Source: Opisthocomus hoazin (Eukaryota; Chordata; Aves; Opisthocomiformes; Opisthocomidae). From it: a stretch of 64,000 nt of DNA. Location: assembly GCF_030867145.1 (NCBI RefSeq), contig NC_134443.1:1860001-1924000 (forward strand). The letters run 5' to 3'. Of this stretch, positions 58,061 through 64,000 are shown piece by piece. Position 1 is the stretch's first letter. The number at the start of each line of letters is the position of its first letter. The notes beneath the pieces were generated by a model that was not told where the DNA came from, made no database searches, and saw nothing but the letters and a program-made list of their open reading frames with translations. The position numbers and the translations under genes are program-made.

Positions 58061-58627
58061 TTAGGAGCTGCCTCCTCTGCAGGAGCCCCCAAAGCCCCCG
58101 CCGTAAGAGCTGGAGCTGAAGGATCTTCTGCCTCTGTAACCAGAACCATATGACCTGCTTCCTCCATATGAGCTCCCAGAGCCAAATGAGCTACCCCCTC
58201 CATACAAGCCCCCTGATCCTAGGGAACTGCCACCTCCGTACAAGCCCCTCGATCCTAGGGAACTGCCACCTCCATACAAGCCCCCTGATCCTAGGGAACT
58301 GCCCCCACCATAGGAGCCACCAAATGAACCGCTTCCTCCATACGAACCCCCAGAACCAAATGAGCCCCCTGATTCAATAGAGCCAAATCCCCCTGAATAC
58401 CCCCCAACGGGATACGGGAGCACGGTGCCCACGACGCTCTCCTGAGGGCAGGAGCTGAGGATGGGGCCTGGGAAGGTGATGACCACGGGTGGAGGGTAGA
58501 CCACGGCGCGGGAGTCCCCACAGGAGGTGACGCAGGGCTCGTTACAGGCTTGCACGCATGGCTCTGGGCAGATCACCCTGCAGGGCTGGTAGCATCCGCT
58601 GCTCAAGAGCTGTTCTCCTGAAGACAT
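58061..58627 (-). CDS. Keratinocyte-type beta-keratin, C-terminally truncated, 188 aa
   Basis: Begins [20 protein letters not shown]. The core is complete ([44 protein letters not shown]). A Gly/Ser/Tyr tail follows with a 36-bp unit ([12 protein letters not shown]) present three times. The frame ends at TAA (58063-58061) within ...CRGGSS. The partner at 61931 has TAC (Tyr) there and continues. Beyond the stop, the same frame runs on to 57962 and still encodes the family ending [14 protein letters not shown]. The protein has therefore recently lost its last 33 residues or so but keeps the filament core, and it may still function. Acceptor GCTGCAG gives a 19-nt leader. The promoter lies at 59148-59216. 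Confidence 0.83.
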   Translation of the reverse strand: MSSGEQLLSSGCYQPCRVICPEPCVQACNEPCVTSCGDSRAVVYPPPVVITFPGPILSSCPQESVVGTVLPYPVGGYSGGFGSIESGGSFGSGGSYGGSGSFGGSYGGGSSLGSGGLYGGGSSLGSRGLYGGGSSLGSGGLYGGGSSFGSGSSYGGSRSYGSGYRGRRSFSSSSYGGGFGGSCRGGSS

Positions 58628-59147
58628 CTTTTGTGGTGCAGATAACCTGCAGCAGGAGATCAAGCATAAATACAATGCCCAAATACCAGAGGGAAAAAAG
58701 CTGTCTCTGATGTCTTTCAGAAGCATGCAAAAAGGGTGGAAGAAGATTGTTTAGAAAGATTCAGGTTTATTTTTTCTGAACATGCGTGCATTAACTCTTC
58801 ATACTACCCAAAGAACTTTCTGCTGCTCTAGAAATACTGGCAATCATGGAGAGCAAAGCCAAACTCCATGTGTCTTTGGAAGTAGCTCATCTTCAAGATT
58901 TCGCTGGATTATAATACACAGCTCTGGAGCTAACTGACAATATTGAATGGATTCAAGTGCGTGTGAAAAGCCAGTCTTAGAATTCACCAACTGTGTCTAC
59001 AAAGGCATACATCTACATGACTAGAAAAATTAATGTATATCAAAAGGCAAATGGCATTGCTTAGCATCACACTTTATGAAGAAGACTAAGTCCTCAGTTA
59101 CATACTGAAAAAATTTTCATATAGAGAATGAAGGAGATGCAACTCAC

Positions 59148-59216
59148 CGGATCTGGAGAAGCGTAGAGGAAGAGATGTCGTTGATGAAAATGAAGCGTTC
59201 AGAGTGCTCTTATATA
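59148..59216 (-). promoter_or_regulatory. TATA box and noncoding exon 1 of the truncated beta gene
   Basis: On the minus strand TATATAAGAG begins at 59216. The exon ends ...CTCCAGATCCG at about 59148 before GTGAGTTGC. The intron is 501 bp. Confidence 0.7.
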
Positions 59217-61031
59217 CCTCTTCAGACCAAGAGTGGGGTGTGAGCCACGCTTTGTGTAAGAGAGTTGCCAAACTATGTTTTGCTGTATGGATTATTTCCT
59301 TAATTGTTCTAATTGTTCTCTTAAGTGATGTGATCATGACTTTATTCTTAATTCCAAGTCACGTTACAAGCATTACACACCTTGTGTTTTATTTTATACT
59401 CTGATCCCGACAAAGTCACCTGGCAGCTGATATTGTCCCTGGCCCTCACTGAGGTTGAAACTGGAATGAGTCTAGTTGCATGTGAGGGTCATACCGAGCT
59501 GATGAACAGGTTTCGTACACAATATTCCATTCTTCTTCAAAACCTGGATTGCAAATATTTGGGTGGTTAATGGAAGCGCTACCACTTGCGAGTGGTGCTG
59601 AAACGTGAGAAACAGCAGCAGTGCCCAGGGTTCTTCCTGTAAATTGATATTTCTCAACCCCACTGTAGGAAACCAGGAAGATTCACGTTAACTGAGGAGT
59701 TAATGAAGAATTGCTGACTAGCAAAACTGTCAAATCAAGGGCTGCCCACTGATGCCTGACAGGACTCGTTCACATTCTGATGCAAGATCTTAACCATATA
59801 AGCTCCCTGCGCTTTATTTTCTAACTGAGCTTGAAAACACCAGAAATCTGGAGATAGAAATGATACAAGCACTAAACATAAACATTATAATGATATAAAT
59901 ATTAAACATAGAATGATACATGGAACAGGCTGAAACCCCAACCATTTAGATTCAGATAGGCTGCGGCTGCATTCCTACCACAGCTCTGACGGAGAGTCAA
60001 AATCTAGAATTACTTCAGTTTACTTTGATTTAGAAAAAAAAACCATTTAATTTGGGTGTTTGATATCACTGGCACTAATGTCCGTGATATTTGTCTGTTC
60101 TAAGCACACAAAAATAGTTAACACATCTAATGTTCTCACCAAGTTTCTGATTATTGAGAAAGGAAACGCTGCTTAGAAATAACCCTTCTTGTTCATGCAT
60201 TTGTATCTCTGTCTCCTAATATGTGAGGCTTTTAAGTACTAGTCCAGGAATACTGCCGTGGCTTTCTTGAAAAAAATAGTCCTTGCTGTTGTCAAGATGG
60301 TTTTATTTTGTTTTAGATTAAACCATCTTTATATACTCTACTTACATCCATTTCACATTCAAAAAGACTTTATTTTTTCCTGAATGATGCCTCCTGGATA
60401 ACAGCAGTGTGTCTTGCTGGAACACCACAGCTCTCTTGAAAGGTCACAAAAGGAGAAGTATGATAATAAAATTACTCCAGCTTCTCACATGGTTCTTCCT
60501 TGTGCTTACTTGGATGACAATGGACATTTGGTCAAGCACTTCTCTAAGCAGTTTTTCTGGTGGATGTTAAACAGGCGGAAAAAATGACCCCTCCCATCTG
60601 AGGAGCTATGAAGGATAAATTCACAGTTTTCCCAGCTCTGTGTAATTCTAAATTTAGAAGGAATCTTCTGCAGAACAGAAAATATTTCTCCTGACAAAGC
60701 CAAACTATTGTTTTCATGTTGCTGAAGGGAAAGCCTGATGCCTTCACTTTGCAAAGCAAACGGAGCTCAATTCATTACCATTGGAATTCAAATGAGGTCA
60801 GGAGATGGCACTAGTCATAAAATGGATAGAAAAATTATTTAAGGATTAAAGTAAGACAAAGGGTGTGTTGCGCATATTTTATGATGTGGAGCTGATTTAC
60901 TAATCATTATCAGTTAACAAAACAATTATTACAATTACAAGTAGCTTATACAGCAAAATGTTTTGCTGGCTAACCAGTATGCCCCATCTACAAACGTGTG
61001 TCGCAAATCCTGGTAGCAGTCTGAAGAAGCG
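59217..61031. other. Divergent intergenic spacer of beta pair B
   Basis: 1.8 kb between TATA boxes at 59216 (-) and 61032 (+). No gene is seen. TATATAAAG on the minus strand near 60327-60335 and CATATAAG near 59795 have no exon-1-type donor at the usual distance. Confidence 0.4.
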
Positions 61032-61101
61032 TATAAAAGCACCGCTTATCCTCCAGGTTCACCAACAACTTCTCCTCAGTCTGGTTGTCTCTGTGAGCCT
61101 G
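61032..61101 (+). promoter_or_regulatory. TATA box and noncoding exon 1 of beta gene at 61931
   Basis: TATAAAAG lies at 61032-61039. The exon ends ...GTGAGCCTG at 61101 before GTAAGTAC. The intron is about 0.8 kb and contains a TA/CA microsatellite. Confidence 0.75.
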
Positions 61102-61406
61102 GTAAGTACTCTTTCTTCAAGTTCCTTTATATTAACTGGGATGTGGCTATCAGTGTTTAACTTGGGAATGAGTTCTCTGTTGGTGCTCTGCAACGATCAG
61201 CAGTCCCAGTTTTGGTTGATACCTTCAGCAGATCAGGTTTTTGTAGCCATTCAGCAGTAACTCTCGGTAGATGCAGGTCTTCAAATGTGAGGCGGTATGC
61301 TTCCAAACCGCCAAGGGGAAGTGTCAATTAAATCCTGCTCATTTGATAAGGAGGTTCCAACTTAACTCCTTATGGCTTGGCATTTATTAAAATATGAGTA
61401 TATACA

Positions 61407-61443
61407 TACACACACACACATACATACATACATATACATATAC

Positions 61444-61482
<39 letters not shown>
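61407..61482 (+). repeat. CA/TACA/TA compound microsatellite
   Basis: ACACACACA, then TACATACATA, ATACATATAC units and finally a pure TA run. It lies in the intron of the beta gene at 61931 and is likely length-variable. Confidence 0.9.
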
Positions 61483-61485
<3 letters not shown>

Positions 61486-61930
61486 CAAGAAGCACTGTTG
61501 ATTTCCGTTGATGACTACAAGGTCTGCCAAGCCTGTGACCAAAAGAACCCAGTAGCTGAGATGAATATATTAGTGATTTCTCCTTAAGAGCACTAGAGGT
61601 TAGAGGTGGAAGACAGCAAGATGTGTGCTCATAATGAAGACAGCCTAAAGATGCTTTAGGAAGGGATATTCCTTTCTGGCAGCCACACTGGAGAAGTTGT
61701 ATTTGTGCCTGTATTATTTAGCTTTAGCCATGCTGAAGAAGAATATTTCAGTCTGAAGTAAAGTTAGGTATCTCCACAAGAGTAGTTCTCATATTTATCA
61801 GAAAAGAATTGCTTCTGTCAGGAAACATAGAGCTTGTATCATCACGGCGACTGTGTAAAGGCACTGAGCTGCATATAAATTTTACTTTTGCTCCTTAACC
61901 TGTGCTGCAGGTTTACCTACATCACAAAAG

Positions 61931-62545
61931 ATGTCTTCAGGAGAACAGATCGTGAGCAGCAGATGCTTCCCACCCTGCAGAGTGGTCTGCCCAGAGCCAT
62001 GTGTGGATGCCTGGAATGAGCCCTGTGTCACCTCCTGCGGGGACTCCCGCGCCGTGGTCTATGCACCACCTGTGGTCGTCACCTTCCCGGGCCCCATCCT
62101 CAGCTCCTGCCCTCAGGAGAGCGTCGTGGGCACCGTGCTCCCATATCCCATTGGGGGGTATTCAGGGGGATTTGGCTCTATTGAATCAGGGGGCTCATTT
62201 GGTTCTGGGGGTTCGTATGGAGGAAGCGGTTCATTTGGTGGCTCCTACGGAGGTGTCAGTTCCCTAGGATCAGGGGGCTTGTATGGAGGGGGTAGCTCAT
62301 TTGGCTCTGGGAGCTCATACGGAGGAAGCAGGTCATATGGTTCTGGTTACAGAGGCAGAAGATCCTTCGGCTCCAGCTCCTATGGCGGGGGCTTTGGGGG
62401 CTCCTGCAGAGGAGGCAGCTCCTACGGTGGGGGCTCCTACGGTGGGGGCTCCTACGGTGGGGGCTCCTACGGTGGGGGAAGCAGTGGGGGCTACTCCAGT
62501 TACAGAAGGTTTGGTGGAGGAAGCTGTAGCTCCGGTTATTTCTGA
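61931..62545 (+). CDS. Keratinocyte-type beta-keratin, 204 aa
   Basis: Starts [20 protein letters not shown]. The core is complete ([44 protein letters not shown]). The tail has Gly/Ser/Tyr/Phe repeats, including a perfect SYGGG array (15 bp unit, four copies near residues 170-185), and the ending [14 protein letters not shown]. It is the intact member of pair B, and its inverted partner lies at 58627. The acceptor GTGCTGCAG (ending at 61910) leaves a 20-nt leader. ATTAAA lies at 62735. By family it is a beta-sheet filament protein of cornifying keratinocytes. The Gly/Tyr-rich tail is expected to form the inter-filament matrix. Confidence 0.9.
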   Translation: MSSGEQIVSSRCFPPCRVVCPEPCVDAWNEPCVTSCGDSRAVVYAPPVVVTFPGPILSSCPQESVVGTVLPYPIGGYSGGFGSIESGGSFGSGGSYGGSGSFGGSYGGVSSLGSGGLYGGGSSFGSGSSYGGSRSYGSGYRGRRSFGSSSYGGGFGGSCRGGSSYGGGSYGGGSYGGGSYGGGSSGGYSSYRRFGGGSCSSGYF

Positions 62546-62734
62546 AGAGGCAACGTCTCCTGCTCCAGCAGCCCTGGGCTGTGCTAACCTCGCAGGGGAA
62601 GCTGCAGCCTGGTGATGTCCAAGCGATCGACTTTGCCGGCACGCGTGGAGCTGCATCGCTTCCCAAAGCCCTGGGAAATGTCCTCTGTGCTCTGTGTGTC
62701 TGTCTTCAGCAAATGTATCTCGTGCTTCCCTGTC

Positions 62735-62740
62735 ATTAAA
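62735..62740 (+). other. Polyadenylation signal ATTAAA, beta gene at 61931
   Basis: ATTAAA about 190 nt after the stop, within sequence shared with the inverted partner. Confidence 0.65.
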
Positions 62741-62759
62741 GCTCTGCTGCATTCAAACT

Positions 62760-64000
62760 CAACCCTCTCTTTGTTTTTAACTTGTAACTTGTGTTTTCAA
62801 GTAATCTTCTGGCTAATTCAGCCCTGAGAAATCTGTGAGTATCCTGGAGGAGAATCAGGACGCTTTATTACACTAGAGTGTTTTGTTTGATAGGGGGAAC
62901 ATAAATTTTGCGCCCCATCCTTTAGCGTTTGCCTGTAGTGTCACCTGGCATAGAATCAAACGCGTAAATCAGCTGATGCCTTCCTAGAAATATGACCTAG
63001 TGGCAGACACGCTGCTCTTGGAAGCAGAAACACACAGTATTAGTTTTAATTAATTGGAATGTAAGATTTCTTTCAGCTGAAGGGTTTTGGATTTTAGATT
63101 TTTTTTAAAGAAACACTGAATATTTAGATTTGTGTGCACACATGCCTTTCACCTCTCTCTTGACTTATTGCTCCCAGCTCCTCATAATTGTTATGAAGAT
63201 ATTTTCCCATAACAACATGACTTATCCTCATGAACCTGATTGGAGCGCTCTGCTGACTAACATGAAGCACGTGGTTGTGTCTGTGTAAGACCTAAACGTG
63301 AAGAAGAGAAAAGACAAAAGCAGAGGTACAAAAATCAGAAATATGATTTGCTGCTGCGTCTTCCATGCCTCTGAAGGTCTGGAAAGGCAAAGGAGAGAAA
63401 AGCAGGACAGAAGCAGTGAGTCCTCACAGATTTCACCTGCCCAGTGAAAGCAGCAGCGGCAGGAAGGGGAATCGCGGATCTCTACCCACATTTTAAGGTC
63501 AAGGGAAGAAACTTTTTCAATGCCAAAAGTAGTTACACTGGTTAACTTGAAGCTAGGTCTGCTGTGTATGTATGAACTGGAGACACAATTTTAATGTCGG
63601 TATAGACATAACTGTACAGTTTATTACATATTTTGTATAGCCTTCAATTACTCTTTTGTAATTTAATCCAAAATCTTGCAATACCTTCTTTTCTCCTGGT
63701 GTGTGTGCACATGAACTTTTCCTTCTCCACTATCCGTGCTGTTCTATCTACTGGAATGAAAATATGAAAGTAGCAGGTTTTGAGACTGGGTGCTGGAGCC
63801 ACACCATACCTGAAGTCACAACAGGTATTTTGTATCCTCGTGCTTACGGATTTTTTGGCCAGGACAGATCTTCTGGACCATAAGAACCAGAAAATATTAC
63901 GTAGTACTTTCTCTCTGTTCTGTAATTTTTCTTTAAACTGTCACACACCTTCTGACTGAACACCTACTTTTGATTTAAAGTCGGTAAGGAATCACTCATC
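62760..64000. other. Right flank, no gene seen
   Basis: AT-rich noncoding sequence to the window edge, with no TATA/exon-1 unit, EDC-type frame or clear repeat. Confidence 0.45.

Larger units (their letters stand above)
57755..58630 (-). repeat. Inverted duplication B, left arm
   Basis: Coding exon and 3' UTR of the truncated beta gene. The inverted match at 61928-62756 is almost identical from the 3' UTR through the Gly-rich tail to the late core, and clearly less similar over the first 150 or so coding bases. Confidence 0.85.
61928..62756 (+). repeat. Inverted duplication B, right arm
   Basis: Partner of the left arm. Length differs because of repeat-unit copy number in the Gly-rich tail. 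Confidence 0.85.

Noticed and set aside
57755-58153. 132-aa plus-strand frame repeated as a 139-aa minus-strand frame at 62333-62752
   Set aside because: Both are antisense readings of the same duplicated beta-keratin tail and 3' UTR. The near identity reflects the inverted duplication, not coding constraint.
60327-60335. TATATAAAG on the minus strand between the pair B promoters
   Set aside because: No GTRAGT donor at the usual distance and no EDC-type frame downstream on that strand.

Overview
The window looks like a stretch of the epidermal differentiation complex (EDC) of a bird. Three kinds of evidence support this. There are five intact corneous beta-protein (beta-keratin) genes with the avian/reptile-specific core ([17 protein letters not shown] type). 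There are several low-complexity Cys-, Gln- and Pro-rich cornified-envelope-type genes of the kind described in sauropsid EDCs. The interspersed repeats are mostly CR1 LINEs. The species cannot be told from the sequence alone.

Twelve loci share one design: a TATA box, a short 5' noncoding exon of about 40 nt ending at a GT(A/G)AGT-type donor 66-75 bp after the TATA box, one intron of 0.5-2.1 kb, and a second exon holding the whole CDS, usually after a leader of about 21 nt. From left to right: (1) a 185-aa protein with Cys at nearly every fourth residue (CDS 1403-1960, +); (2) a 55-aa Gln/Cys/Lys protein (6912-7079, +); (3) a 324-aa Pro/Glu/Cys/Lys repeat protein (9638-10612, -); (4) a decayed Pro/Gln-rich relative of gene 3 with two in-frame stops but an intact promoter (17943-18314, +); (5) a 460-aa QQC/CVTK repeat protein (24742-26124, +); (6) a diverged 313-aa paralogue of gene 5 (31889-32830, +).

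The right third is a beta-protein block: (7) an odd beta protein with a charged, Glu/Lys-rich tail (39813-40304, +); (8) a Gly/Tyr-rich keratinocyte-type beta protein (48933-49397, +); and two divergently transcribed pairs. Pair A is 52215-52760 (-) with a frame-scrambled copy at 55079-55489 (+). Pair B is 58061-58627 (-), cut short by a nonsense codon, with an intact partner at 61931-62545 (+). Each pair lies in a large inverted duplication, and each has one damaged member.

The spaces between genes are mostly ordinary noncoding sequence. They hold CR1 copies (two long, several short 3' fragments), a 29-bp minisatellite near 19.5-21.1 kb split by a 1.08-kb insertion that resembles a solo LTR, and a few microsatellites. 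By family knowledge, the genes should supply cross-linkable and disulfide-bonded structural protein to terminally differentiating keratinocytes of skin, scale, beak, claw or feather. No tRNA, rRNA or CRISPR array was seen.
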